This document shows, piece after piece, positions 1 through 9,783 of a stretch of 64,000 nt of DNA (the first letter of the stretch is position 1; each line of letters starts with the position of its first letter). The position numbers and the translations under genes are program-made. The stretch covers positions 1,660,629 through 1,724,628 of the forward strand of contig OY101119.1 of the NCBI GenBank assembly GCA_956465555.1. The letters are read 5' to 3'. The notes below the pieces were generated by a model that made no database searches, was not told the DNA's origin, and worked only from the letters and a program-made list of their open reading frames with translations. This stretch comes from Nitzschia sp. pyKryTriq1 (Eukaryota > Bacillariophyta > Bacillariophyceae > Bacillariales > Bacillariaceae).

Positions 1-357
1 TCGGAAAATGAAACGATCGCTCTCGATGGCAACCCCGGCGGCTGTGCATCGAATGGGCCTCTCCTTGTCCACGTGGACAACTGTCTCCCGTCGAAAGTCG
101 CCATTCATGTCAACGACCAACTCGCTTTCGTGATTCGAATCGCAGATCCCCCGGTCGAACCTGAGGGTGTTCTTGCGGGAGGAGCTATTGCTGGCATTGT
201 AATTGGTTCTCTTGTAGTGATTGCCATCGTCCTGGTCGTCGCTTGGAAACGCTCGGAAGGAGAGAGCTCGGAACTCGAAACACTCAAACACAGCCAGAAG
301 ATATTTCCACTAGAATCTCGCTCAAACCTTCCACCTAAAGTTTTAGAACTAAGATAA
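1..357 (+). CDS. C-terminal end of a single-pass membrane protein (5' partial)
   Basis: The frame is open from the first base, so the gene starts outside the window. The visible 118 residues are an extracellular or lumenal stretch with two Cys, then a hydrophobic segment (visible residues about 60-81, rich in Gly, Ile and Val, beginning GAIAGIVIGSLVV). A Trp-Lys-Arg stop-transfer signal and a polar tail of about 36 residues follow. This layout is that of a type I membrane protein such as a surface receptor or adhesin, but nothing identifies a family. No function is assigned. Confidence 0.6.
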   Translation, partial: SENETIALDGNPGGCASNGPLLVHVDNCLPSKVAIHVNDQLAFVIRIADPPVEPEGVLAGGAIAGIVIGSLVVIAIVLVVAWKRSEGESSELETLKHSQKIFPLESRSNLPPKVLELR

Positions 358-718
358 CAACTACATAAAAGAACATGTATCGTCGCCTAACAAATAGAAC
401 AAATCGTGGTCGTTCATCTCTCTCGAGAATACTCGAACATCGGTAAATATTGGAATGTTTGCCGATTTGTGGGCATTGTTCACTACTGCGCCTACAATAG
501 AGGTACTGGAGCACGAGGAGTAGACTTGACTGGTGGCGAGGAGTAGTGGTCGACTAACTGTATGTAGCTGGCTCGAGTGAGTATGCTGTGTTACGAGTAA
601 TTTACAAAGGGATGTAATGCATCAAGGGAGTAGACACGTACGCAGACACTCTTCTCGAGGCTTGCGTTCTCGAAACGCTCCTATTCCTCAAAGTGTGTTT
701 GCCGATTTGTGGGACCCA
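358..718. other. Spacer between convergent genes, with an 18-bp direct repeat
   Basis: No coding region is supported here. The 18-mer tgtttgccgatttgtggg occurs at 456-473 and again at 696-713, just before the stop of the helicase gene. Both copies have a TCTCGAG-type sequence upstream. The spacer lies between two gene 3' ends, so it probably holds their 3' untranslated regions. Confidence 0.5.
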
Positions 719-2839
719 TCACTCCCAATAGTGTGGAGCCAATTCGCGTAACCACCGCGGATCGATCGCAGACACAGACCGCAACTCCATCCCTCCTCGA
801 GAACCATCCTGAGTTTCACAGAAACAAATGTACTCGCTGTGCATTCCATGGGACTGAAAGATACTGGTCGGTGTGGGAGTAACTAAGACTGGATTGTGAA
901 TGGTGTAGTACTTGCCATCTGTATGAAGTTTGGCAACCTGCAGAAAAAACCCGGCTGTGACACACTTTCTGATCGCTCTACTTTTCTCCTCCAGGGTTGC
1001 TAGTCCCAAGGATGGGATTCTACCTCGTCGGCGTTTTAACATCCCCAAGAGCTGCTTTCGGACTTCTACAACACGCCGCAAGGCGACATAATCCAAAAAG
1101 CGTTCCTGGCATTCTTCTCTTGTGAAATTTTGCTCGTCTTGTTCTATCAGCGCGTTGACATACGTGACGTGATCTCCACTTGAATCGGCAATTTGTGACA
1201 TAGCTGCTTCCCAGTCTCCTCGTTGTTTTTGCCGCGGGGTCAAGAATATCGATCTTACTTGTAGAACACTGGCAACCCCTGCCATCTCTCGAGTGCATTC
1301 TTCCTCGAATGACTGCAGAAGCATGCGGGAGACTCGAGGTTCAGTGGGGAAGGAAGACATGTCCCATCCCAAAGTTGTCAAGCCAGTCTGATCGTTCAGA
1401 GCCCCCAATGCATATAGTGATTCTAATCCGTGCGATAAGGCATCAACTCCTGGGAGGTCCATCAACTCGAAGGCCAGAATGTTGTCCACTCCCAGAGCCT
1501 TGAGGGTCAAGATGAAACTAGTGAGATTCGTGCGTAAAATCTCAGGAGGGGTGGCTGCTTCCATTTTCGTTCGATAAAAGTCTTCGGTATAGAGTCGATA
1601 GCACTGCCCAGCTTGAAGGCGACCAGCTCGTCCAGCACGCTGCTGGGCGCTGGCGTGACTGGTTGGAACTACTATCAATCGATCGAATTGAGTCTTTGGA
1701 TCAAACATGGGCAACTTGACAAACCCAGAATCGATTACATGAGTGATGCGAGGAACAGTGACGGACGTTTCGGCGAGATTAGTGGAAAATATGATACGTC
1801 GTTGCTGCTGTCGTTTCGGTTGTTGGAAGACCCGAGCTTGTAGGTGATACGGTAGACTGGAATAGAGTGGCAAGAATGCCAATTGATTGTATTGCTGAGG
1901 ATCTTGGTCCAAATGATCTTGTGCCATACGGATCGCCTGATCCACGTCTTCTCCCGAAGGAAGGAAACACAGAATGTCTCCTCCACCACCAGCAGTCTCC
2001 TTGGAGATTTTGAGGGCCGTCTCGACGGTGCATCGAATATAATTGGATGTGGGCTGTTCCAAGTATAAAATATCCACGGAATGCTGCCTTCCATCGACCG
2101 AGATGATAGTGCCCTGGTCGGTGGTGGTGCTGTGATCTGGTTCTGTACCACTAGTTGGCTCGGGATTATCCCATCGTCGTTTCCGCCTTCGTCGTTTTTG
2201 TGTCTTTGGTGCCACAAAAAAATCCAAAAAGTCTTCGGCATCAATCGTCGCACTGCACACAACGATCCGAAGATCGGGACGCTTTCGTCGAATCTTTTTC
2301 AATAATCCCATCAAAGCATCCGAATTCAAATTGCGTTCATGTGCTTCATCGACCATGACGACAGAATACCGCGACAAAAGAGGATCCTGCAAGGTGGCTT
2401 CTCGCAACAACATTCCGTCTGTCATGTAGATAATGGCTGTGGAAGCTGACGATTGGTGATCAAATCGCACCGAATATCCAACCGTTGTGCCCACACGCGC
2501 CTCTCCCATTTCCTTCGTGACCCGCTGTGCCAGAGTTTGTGCCGCGATTCTTCGAGGTTGCGTGCAAACGGCTTGAAAGCCATGATCGCACCATCCATTT
2601 TCCCAGAGATACTGTGGAATTTGCGTGGATTTACCCGAGGCAGTTTCTCCGACAATTACAACGACCCCGAAGTGTTCCATGGCATAGAGAATCTGCTTCT
2701 TATGCTTATAGATCGGAAGAAGCATTCGTTGCTGTGCCAGGGGAGCGTGGCTAAAGTTGAAGGCGGTGGTACCTGTAGACGATGATTCACCATCTTGATC
2801 GTGGGGAGACGCCGCAGGTTTCCAAAATCCTGACGACAT
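719..2839 (-). CDS. DHX35: DEAH-box RNA helicase, DHX35 type
   Basis: A single intronless frame of 706 residues, close to the usual DHX35 length. Visible motifs: Walker A GETASGKST (64-72), TQPRR (93-97), DEAH (164-167), SAT (196-198), and QRAGRAGR (400-407). They are followed by winged-helix, HA2 and OB-fold regions ending in WLRELAPHYWE, which matches the DHX35 C-terminus. DHX35 is an ATP-driven RNA helicase linked to the catalytic spliceosome. A basic run at 212-223 (KTQKRRRRKRRW) sits in a poorly conserved insertion after the SAT motif and may be a nuclear localisation signal. The start is the first ATG, and the FWKP motif a few residues in resembles the FWRP near the start of animal DHX35. 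Assignment to DHX35 rather than DHX8 or DHX15 rests on overall resemblance. Confidence 0.9.
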   Translation of the reverse strand: MSSGFWKPAASPHDQDGESSSTGTTAFNFSHAPLAQQRMLLPIYKHKKQILYAMEHFGVVVIVGETASGKSTQIPQYLWENGWCDHGFQAVCTQPRRIAAQTLAQRVTKEMGEARVGTTVGYSVRFDHQSSASTAIIYMTDGMLLREATLQDPLLSRYSVVMVDEAHERNLNSDALMGLLKKIRRKRPDLRIVVCSATIDAEDFLDFFVAPKTQKRRRRKRRWDNPEPTSGTEPDHSTTTDQGTIISVDGRQHSVDILYLEQPTSNYIRCTVETALKISKETAGGGGDILCFLPSGEDVDQAIRMAQDHLDQDPQQYNQLAFLPLYSSLPYHLQARVFQQPKRQQQRRIIFSTNLAETSVTVPRITHVIDSGFVKLPMFDPKTQFDRLIVVPTSHASAQQRAGRAGRLQAGQCYRLYTEDFYRTKMEAATPPEILRTNLTSFILTLKALGVDNILAFELMDLPGVDALSHGLESLYALGALNDQTGLTTLGWDMSSFPTEPRVSRMLLQSFEEECTREMAGVASVLQVRSIFLTPRQKQRGDWEAAMSQIADSSGDHVTYVNALIEQDEQNFTREECQERFLDYVALRRVVEVRKQLLGMLKRRRGRIPSLGLATLEEKSRAIRKCVTAGFFLQVAKLHTDGKYYTIHNPVLVTPTPTSIFQSHGMHSEYICFCETQDGSRGGMELRSVSAIDPRWLRELAPHYWE

Positions 2840-3132
2840 TCTGGTGACTCTCCTCGACTGTTCGTTTGCTTGCGATACGAGCGGTGCCTAGCTAGGATAG
2901 TGAGAGACTAAAACGAAGTTGCAGGTGGGGAACTAAACGCGTCATGGTCGAACAAACGATGTTTCGTTTTATGAAAGTGAACCAGGGACGACGAATTCGA
3001 GATGATTTTCATATCTCTGACCTTCGTCCGTCTATCGCACGTTTCTTTACACACAGCAGCTAGACGTAAAAATGCTGGCTTCAGTAGACTACTTGTACAG
3101 TACCTTGTCTATTCTCTCTACTATTATAGCTA

Positions 3133-3165
<33 letters not shown>

Positions 3166-3201
3166 CAGCAATGCTATTTTACGAGGTATACTTTACTCAT
3201 G
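2840..3201. other. Upstream region of the helicase gene, with (AG)n
   Basis: This spacer separates the helicase start from the 3' end of the glycosyltransferase gene on the same strand. It presumably carries the helicase promoter, but no clear core element is seen. A perfect (AG)15 run lies at 3135-3164. Confidence 0.5.
3135..3164. repeat. (AG)n microsatellite
   Basis: Fifteen uninterrupted AG units, about 40 bp beyond the 3' end of the glycosyltransferase gene. Confidence 0.95.
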
Positions 3202-4686
3202 CTATGATTTTGTTTGACGACTACTACTCTTGTATTCCTCCTGTACCGCACTCGAAAAGTCGGATACTACACGGGTGGGTTTGGGCAGTTCCAAGTTGAC
3301 GCCGCGGTAATCGGCTTGTAGAGCCGGGTTTAGATATAGGACTGCCTCTGAGACGGCAGAGAGTCCATGGAGGAGAAATTGACACTGGGACATGGCTAGG
3401 ATATCGACCAAGACCTGAACATTGGTATCATGATGATTATGCTGGCGAAAGACAGCTGTCGAATTCTGGGACCGCGCCGCTCCTTCTTGCCACAAAAGGC
3501 GATCATGATAATGTGGTAGTGACTGTAATTCTTCTAATACCCTGCTAGAGTCGGTGGCTACGTATATTTTGCCGCCCAGCGGAACCTGTTCGAGGTAGGC
3601 GTCCATGTAGGGGTAGAAGCGTTTGAGGGGAATCTTTTGTCTCCGATTGGCCTTGTCGGAGTGACGGACGTGAATGGCCAAACAATGAGAAGATGGATTA
3701 GCATGTTGAGCCTTTTGTAACATGTAGGGCTGAAATCGAATATACTTTTGGACCATGCGACTTCCTCGTTGTCGCATCGGCCGAAACCAGTCACTGTAAC
3801 TTGCCGCAGTATCATTGCGCAAGGCGGGTGGCAATCCTCCGTAACGCCACGCCCGAAGGGACCAAGGGCAATTCAAATGTAATCCAGGAATGATTTGCGC
3901 ATAGGATAGTTTCACCAGAGGAAGTTGCTGGCAGGAAGGATCAGTGGGAGAATAGTCCGAGACTGGCAGGAAATAGCTTTCCCAGACGCCGTTCCCTTCG
4001 ACTGTTACAGTTCTCGGACCATCAGGAGAGGTTTCTTTGGGGGGTGGCCCCGGAAAGCCAAAGTTCTTTTGAGCAATGGGATCTCGAAACCCCAACCACG
4101 AAGGTTGCACAGTGTCGCTCACCACAATCGTTCTCGCTGATTCAGATTGGGCGTATGAACCGTGGACTCTGGCATCAAAAATGTGATGCGAAACATTGTT
4201 CAAATGAATCCACGGGATCAAATTGTGTTCTTGGGCATACAGGAGTTGGTTCAATACAAACAGAAAGAACACAGTCCCCGCTGCTCCCTCAGCATCACCC
4301 TGCGCAATGTGCAAGATTCCACGATATCCACTGCAAGCATCGCTGGCCGTCCGAAGATTAATGCCGGGACGTGTATTCGTACTGATGTCATAAGACTTCC
4401 ACGATGGGGGATTCCTTGTAGTGGTACGATAGGCTACTAAAAGGAGGAGTAATGATATCAAAAGCACAATACGACCCGGGCGTGGGAGAGCTTTGGGTCG
4501 AAGTCTGTGATCATTGTTGCGAGAAGCGGCTGCAGAAGCCGCTACAGAGGATGATGATGATTCGAACGGTGTCACTACGAAAACTCCATCAGCGCTTCCT
4601 TTCGGGCGTCTTCGTTCCATTGACTTTCTTCGTCGTCGTTGCTCCTTACACCATGATGAAGAAAACAGGCAGTGCAGTGCTTTCAC
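3202..4686 (-). CDS. Type II membrane glycosyltransferase, alpha-1,6-fucosyltransferase-like
   Basis: 494 residues without introns. A short basic N-terminal region is followed by one membrane anchor (about 72-86, mostly Leu/Ile/Val) and a lumenal catalytic domain. This is the usual plan of a Golgi glycosyltransferase. The segment HVRHSDK (339-345) corresponds to the HVRRTDK nucleotide-sugar-binding motif of FUT8/NodZ (GT23) enzymes. Near the C-terminus VLVDILAMSQCQFLL resembles the GT23 region that follows. Predicted role: adding fucose to N-glycans or another glycan in the Golgi. Acceptor and linkage cannot be read from sequence, and another GT-B O-fucosyltransferase family is possible. A second Met at residue 23 could be the start. 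Two Asn-X-Ser/Thr sites are visible (NVS, NDT). Confidence 0.7.
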   Translation of the reverse strand: MKALHCLFSSSWCKEQRRRRKSMERRRPKGSADGVFVVTPFESSSSSVAASAAASRNNDHRLRPKALPRPGRIVLLISLLLLLVAYRTTTRNPPSWKSYDISTNTRPGINLRTASDACSGYRGILHIAQGDAEGAAGTVFFLFVLNQLLYAQEHNLIPWIHLNNVSHHIFDARVHGSYAQSESARTIVVSDTVQPSWLGFRDPIAQKNFGFPGPPPKETSPDGPRTVTVEGNGVWESYFLPVSDYSPTDPSCQQLPLVKLSYAQIIPGLHLNCPWSLRAWRYGGLPPALRNDTAASYSDWFRPMRQRGSRMVQKYIRFQPYMLQKAQHANPSSHCLAIHVRHSDKANRRQKIPLKRFYPYMDAYLEQVPLGGKIYVATDSSRVLEELQSLPHYHDRLLWQEGAARSQNSTAVFRQHNHHDTNVQVLVDILAMSQCQFLLHGLSAVSEAVLYLNPALQADYRGVNLELPKPTRVVSDFSSAVQEEYKSSSRQTKS

Positions 4687-5124
4687 ATTCAGCGGAGTCC
4701 TGACTGCAGAAGGATCTTTCTAATAATGTATGTTCTCCTAACACATGAGTGTAGGCAACAGCGACATCATCTTCGATCATGTGAAAGTTATCACGACGCA
4801 CGCTGAGGCACGAAGCACCATCACGTGAAATTGCCGTACCAGGTACATACAGTACAGGTACAAAAACATAACGTACGTGTACAGTATGGACAGTACAGTA
4901 CAGTCTTGCGGAAAGTTATACAAGTCCGATGAGTCGTGGACACGTGGTTTTCTCTGTTATACAAGATTTGTATATTTTTCCGAAAGTACTGGAAGTATTT
5001 GCTCGTGTAAATTCTACTTCAATGGGCCATCCCTGCCAGTACTTTCGGAAGATTATACATCTGGCTGTATAATCATCCGCAGTACCTCATTTTCCTGCAG
5101 TACTACTATTAGTACTACAGCATC
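4687..5124. other. Divergent promoter region, GTAC-rich
   Basis: This lies between the divergent starts of the glycosyltransferase and zinc-finger genes. Positions 4840-4910 carry repeated GTACA/GTAC units. An open frame at 4877-5236 overlaps the zinc-finger gene but shows no protein-like pattern and is not called. Confidence 0.5.
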
Positions 5125-5454
5125 ATGTCGGCACAACGAGGAGGACATCGTGGTGGCCGCATTCACCCCCAACAACGAGAAACGAATGATGCTGTTGCCA
5201 CGATTGGAGCAGATCTTGCGCCACCGTCTGATTTAGCAGAGCGCTACAATGAGACCGAACGACAGTCAATGGACGACAAGTGCACCGGTAGTAGTAGTAC
5301 TAGCCGTTTGCAGCCCTGTGCCAACCCCAACTGCCTGTTCGGTGGCATGGCAGATTCCACCCATAAATGCAAGAAGTGCAGGAAGCACATCCATGCTCCT
5401 TGCGGGAAAGAAACGGATGAGGTAGCATTCGTGACGTGCCCAAAGTGTATGTGA
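5125..5454 (+). CDS. Small Cys/His zinc-finger protein
   Basis: A 109-residue protein with a polar N-terminal half. The C-terminal half holds a regular metal-binding pattern: C-x4-C, then CKKC, then H-x-H-x2-C, then a final CPKC four residues from the end. The spacing resembles a cross-braced RING or PHD-like finger. Similar Cys-rich modules occur at the C-termini of some transposases, and the downstream sequence is highly repetitive, so a mobile-element origin is possible. No transposase core is present. Function is unknown. It is probably a real small gene because the Cys/His pairs are unlikely by chance. Confidence 0.5.
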   Translation: MSAQRGGHRGGRIHPQQRETNDAVATIGADLAPPSDLAERYNETERQSMDDKCTGSSSTSRLQPCANPNCLFGGMADSTHKCKKCRKHIHAPCGKETDEVAFVTCPKCM

Positions 5455-5529
5455 GTAATTAATATTATAGTAAACGATTTGCATATCACGCGAGGAAGTC
5501 ATTATTTTTTACAACAATCAGCCGGCCGT

Positions 5530-5985
5530 AGTAAAATCGCGCGATAATTTTTTTGTGATGCGCGCCTCACATTTTCACAACCTCAACTTGCCACTTGGGG
5601 CGTCCCGTATTGCTCGTTCCAGGGGATGAGTTGGAGGCCGCCGTAATTCGAGCGTTACTATCAATATACGAACTAATGATTTCCCTGGCGGTTTTTTATT
5701 TGGAGCTCTGTAGCAGCCTCGGGATTGCTACACATAGACAGACAAAATTGAACAAATTTTCAAAACGCTAGTAAAATCGCGCGATAATTTTTGTGATGCG
5801 CGCCTCACATTTTCACAAACTCAACTTGCCTCTTGGGGCGTCCCGTATTGCTCATCCCAGGGGACGAGTTGGACGCCGCCGTAATTCAAGCGTCAATATC
5901 GATATACGAACTAAAGATTGCCCGGGTGGTTTTTTATTTGGAGCTCTAGAGCCGTCGCGGAATTACGAAATATAAAATGCAAATA
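5530..5985. repeat. 240-bp direct tandem duplication
   Basis: Two diverged copies begin with agtaaaatcgcgcgataat at 5530 and 5770, so the period is 240 bp. They match along most of their length and share gatgcgcgcctcacattttc, ggggcgtcccgtattgctc and ggttttttatttggagctct. Each copy has small indels and substitutions, so the duplication is not recent. CGCG-rich words alternate with AT-rich runs. Confidence 0.9.
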
Positions 5986-6215
5986 TTCGTGCCACTACTA
6001 GCAGTATCGCGTGATTTTGGCCATTTGGCGTCTCGAATATTTTATTCTTGACGCCACGAATCCGGATACTTTACAGCACTAATTCGTAGAGGATATAAAA
6101 GAGTAGTATTATGTAGTAGTAGTGTTGCTATATCTCTTATGGTTAATACGGAAGAGGGCGTCGTTTCGAACTAAAATGGCGCGACGATGAACGAAAATCA
6201 CGCGTTATCATGCGG

Positions 6216-6391
6216 AGCACGAGAAAAGTACGCGTTATTTTGTTATTATTATGTCATGTTCATGTTCTGAAGCACGGGAAAAGCGCGCGTTATTTTGTTA
6301 TTATTATGTAATGTTCATGTTCTAAAGCACGGGAAAAGCACGCGATATTTTGTTATTATTGTGAAGCACGGGAAAAGCACGCGTAATTATG
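6216..6391. repeat. Tandem repeat with GGGAAAAGCACGCG core
   Basis: About four units. Two full units are near 6216-6268 and 6269-6323, with period about 54 bp. Two shortened ones are at 6324-6362 and 6363-6391. The shared core is agcacgggaaaagcacgcg followed by a (TTATT)-rich run. Confidence 0.85.
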
Positions 6392-6757
6392 TCTCAGCCC
6401 TCCGTAGTCAAACGTCGTGAGAGTCGGCAGTCGTGTGACGAGTCTTGAGTCATGTTATACAACCGTTGTATAATATTCCTCCTCACTCTACAGTACAGCA
6501 CTGTAGACTGTACCGCGTACGGTTCTGTCCCACGCTCACGTAATTACTCGTAGCATCCGCAGTCATGTCACGAGCAGTCGTCGTCATCACGAAATCGCAT
6601 CGCAATCAATCATCAATCCGATCGTCAAGCCAAAATCACCATCATTATCATTATTGCAGTCATATCATACGACCACCACTTTACTTCGTTTGCATACTGT
6701 ACGAGTAATCTACTGTACACAACAAAGTCATCACATCAGCCACCGATCACCAACATC

Positions 6758-8448
6758 ATGTCACCCAAGGACTATGTGTTGGCGGCAATTCCCATGCTCC
6801 TGCCCACCTGGTATTTGCTCGAGTTGATGGACCAGAATCCTTTGGCAGTCATTGGTCGATGGGTCGAGCAAGGGGTTCGATCGCTTTTGGCACAACAAAA
6901 AGAGCCGCTGGAACAACCATCCGTACCCCCGGTGGGATCACAATTGCTCGCCTATATGGGCGTGGCGATCTTTGGATTTATCGTCACGAACCACTTGATT
7001 CCCAACATTCAGGTATGGATATGTCAGCCAAGAAAACGGTGATAGAACACATGCCCAGACGTGTCGCGAAAATCTATTACTCGTACAAAACTTCACTGAC
7101 ATTACATTACATTACATTGCATTGCATTGCATTGCATTGCATTGCATTTTCTCTCTTTGACTCCCAGCAATATACACTTCGAAAGGGAATATGCGGCAAG
7201 GACCTGGGGAAGCGAGGAACGCCGCTCGCCGAGAAGCCAATGTAAGTCCTGATTCCAACAGCACAGTCAACTTGTTCATCCTCGTGACGCCCTTGATTTT
7301 CTGACCAACTATTCCACCCTTCGTTTATCTTGGACAGCCCTGAAGCACTGGGAATCGCTTCGGGAACCGTATTTCTGGTATGTCTCATCTTTTGTCTAGT
7401 CGGATATGCGACCTCACATCCCGTCAAACTATTGGATGTCAATTCGGCAATCTTGTCGATTTGTTTCATGCTATTTTTGGGCTTTACGGACGATGTTCTC
7501 GATTGGCCGTGGCGGTATAAACTGTTCTTGCCGACAGTGGCTTCGCTCCCCCTATTGTGTTGCTATAATGGAAGCACTTCCATCGTTGTGCCGATTCCCC
7601 TACGGACATGGATTTTCCAAGACGATGAGTTGACCATGTTTGGACGAGTGGTGAATAAAGTGATCGACGTGGATTTGAACGCTCATGGAACGCTGGTCGA
7701 TTTGGGGCTTTTGTACCTGGTGTACATGGGAATGCTCGCAGTCTTTTGTACAAACGCCATTAACATCTATGCGGGAATCAATGGACTGGAGGCTGGCCAA
7801 TCCTATGTGATTGGATGCACGGTCTTGGTGCACAATCTTGTCGAAATTCAAAAGCGATCCTTTTCCGAGGATCATCTCTTTTCCGCCATGCTCATGCTAA
7901 TTTTTGTGGCCGTCACCCTGGCTCTGTTACGACATAACTGGTTTCCTGCCAGCGTTTTTGTCGGCGACACGTACTGCTACTTCGCTGGGATGACGTTTGC
8001 TGTCTCGGGCATCTTGGGTCATTTTAGGTAAGCAAGGCGCATTGGTCGTGACTCTTACTAGTTTTTTCTAACGAACAACAAATTCAGCAAGACCCTGTTG
8101 CTGTTCTTTCTGCCTCAAATCGTGAATTTTATCTGGAGCATTCCTCAACTCTTCAAAATGGTCCCTTGTCCCCGCCATCGACTTCCCGCATTCAATCCCA
8201 CAACGGGCAAAATGTACCCCTCGACCTTTGAATGTCGCCGTGACCAATATCTTTGGCTCAAACGATTCAATGGTCTGGATCCCGGTGCAACCCAAATTCC
8301 AAACATGACTGTCATCAATCTTTTCTTGACTTTCTATGGCCCACTGGGCGAAAAAGACTTGTGTACGGCGCTGTTGATACTACAATGGCTCAGTTGTGCC
8401 TTTGGATTGTTCGTTCGATACTATGTTGCACAATTTTTCTTCGACTAA
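6758..8448 (+). CDS. ALG7: UDP-GlcNAc:dolichyl-phosphate GlcNAc-1-phosphotransferase
   Basis: Four exons: 6758-7012, 7168-7241, 7338-8027 and 8088-8448. All have GT-AG borders and together encode 459 residues. The enzyme transfers GlcNAc-1-phosphate from UDP-GlcNAc to dolichyl phosphate at the ER membrane. This is the first step of N-glycan precursor synthesis and the tunicamycin target. Family signatures are clear: GICGKDL at the exon 1-2 junction, the catalytic-loop motif [44 protein letters not shown], and CPRHRLP near the C-terminus. Multiple hydrophobic segments fit the polytopic fold. Intron 1 carries a pentanucleotide repeat. The exon joins restore continuous family alignment ([16 protein letters not shown]). 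Confidence 0.95.
7100..7146. repeat. (CATTA)/(CATTG) pentanucleotide repeat in an intron
   Basis: Three CATTA units followed by about six CATTG units, inside the first intron of ALG7, about 20 bp before its acceptor. Confidence 0.95.
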
Positions 8449-8633
8449 ACAGTACGTTACTGGCCCAATGAAGCCTCGAATTGGTTTCCGAATGATTGTG
8501 CGGTATAGGAAACGCCAGTAGCAGACATGTACAAATACTGTATTCCAGATATTAGTGGCAGCCCATTTCTAGAATAGTTGGAGTATGTTACTAGATTCTC
8601 TGAGCTTTTAGCCAAGAGAAAGTTTCCCATTGG

Positions 8634-8996
8634 TTAATCTTCCACAGGATCATTCGAGCTGAGATGGGAGGTATTATGACCACTTGGAACTTGAATAGCG
8701 ACCGTGCGACCGTCGTACTCCTTGATCAACACGGCGGAGGCTTGCGACTCTAGCGTGATAAGGGGCGTGTTGTGGTTGGCGTGATGTGCCTGATGAGGAG
8801 ACAGTTGGGAGGCCAATTTGACCAAATTCGTGTAAACCCCCGAATTGTTAGTTTCACCCCGCATGGCCCCCTCGGATATCAGACAAAGCCCACTTGTGTC
8901 ATTGCAGAGGACTCCACCGACCTTCGATCGACTCTCTCCTCCTATTAGGGAATCCACAATGGCGTCTTTCTTGCTGCTATGAAGAGCGCGTGGCAT
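8634..8996 (-). CDS. LAMTOR5: LAMTOR5/HBXIP-like Ragulator subunit
   Basis: 120 residues if started at the ATG at 8996, which gives an N-terminus of the same length as animal LAMTOR5. An in-frame upstream Met at 9068 would add 24 residues. The roadblock-type core shows VGGVLCNDTSGLCLIS (human GVLCTDSQGLNL), then a helix, then TPLITLESQASAVLIKEYDGRTVAI (human [23 protein letters not shown]). In animals this subunit is part of Ragulator, the lysosomal scaffold that recruits Rag GTPases and mTORC1. Here the role is inferred from resemblance only. It lies tail to tail with ALG7, with 185 bp between. Confidence 0.75.
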   Translation of the reverse strand: MPRALHSSKKDAIVDSLIGGESRSKVGGVLCNDTSGLCLISEGAMRGETNNSGVYTNLVKLASQLSPHQAHHANHNTPLITLESQASAVLIKEYDGRTVAIQVPSGHNTSHLSSNDPVED

Positions 8997-9286
8997 TCTG
9001 AAGGATGATTTAAAATTTGATGGGGGAATTAGGGAACAGTGGCTGCCGTTGAGAACTGCGGGATGCAAAGGATCCAGCTTGAAACTCTGGGGTCGTCGTC
9101 GGGGGTGGGATGCTGTCGGCTGTCGTCGCTATCATATTATGGTCTTTTATCTCTTTCCTGTCGTCGTGCTGCGCTGCGTGCTGCCGTTCACGCCCAGCCG
9201 TGGTCGCGAACTAAAAATTCAGGTAAAACGACCATAATGTTCGTACACGTAAAGTACAGCATCATACTTTACCGTACCAGTACCGG

Positions 9287-9323
9287 TACAGTACAGTACA
9301 GTACAGTACAGTACAGTACAGTA
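9287..9323. repeat. (GTACA)n microsatellite
   Basis: About seven GTACA units. GTAC is self-complementary, so either strand could form alternating stem structures. Confidence 0.9.
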
Positions 9324-9630
9324 ATTGGTACTACCGGGCGCGGGGGGGTCGGGTAGTATGAGTACTGTACTTGTAGAGTACGAATACTAGTTCCAGTACA
9401 ATACTCGTACCTGGCGGCTGACGCCCCTTCGAATAGTGGTCGCTGTACTAGAATGACTTTAGTTGGTGGTACTGTAGTGGGTTGGTTACTGGTAACCTGC
9501 CCGCGCACCACCCTGACTTGACTGGAGAATCGAATCACAAGCCATGGCGGGTGGGTGGGTATTTAAAACTACTAGGCTAAGAGTGAAATACATCTTGGTC
9601 CCGTGCGTTCCAAATATTATTAGTGGTAGG

Positions 9631-9783
9631 TTCGTCTCGGACTTGGTGATTTTCAAAATGCAGACTGAGTGGAACCTGAACCAATTGGAAGTTGGACATT
9701 GGTTCAGGTTCGTCTCGGACTTGGTGATTTTCAGAGTGCAGACTGAGTGGAACCTGAACCAATTGGTATTTGGACATTGGTTT
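9631..9783. repeat. 78-bp tandem duplication
   Basis: Copies start at 9631 and 9709 with ttcgtctcggacttggtgat. Each contains gtggaacctgaaccaattgg, with only a few differences. A shortened relative lies near 10160. Confidence 0.9.

Larger units (their letters stand above)
5455..6757. other. 1.3-kb non-coding region with two tandem repeat families
   Basis: No protein-coding signal is seen. The first half is filled by a 240-bp tandem duplication and the second by about four units of a shorter repeat, both listed separately. The last 300 bp, before the ALG7 gene, presumably hold its promoter; repeated ATCA-type words occur around 6580-6665 without a clear core element. Confidence 0.6.

Noticed and set aside
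4877-5236. Frame of 119 residues overlapping the zinc-finger gene
   Set aside because: The zinc-finger frame has a regular Cys/His pattern, whereas this overlapping frame is Ser/Cys-rich without pattern and starts within GTAC repeats.
5530-5985. Paired repeats as terminal inverted repeats of a DNA transposon
   Set aside because: The two copies are in the same orientation and abut each other, so they are a tandem duplication, not inverted ends.
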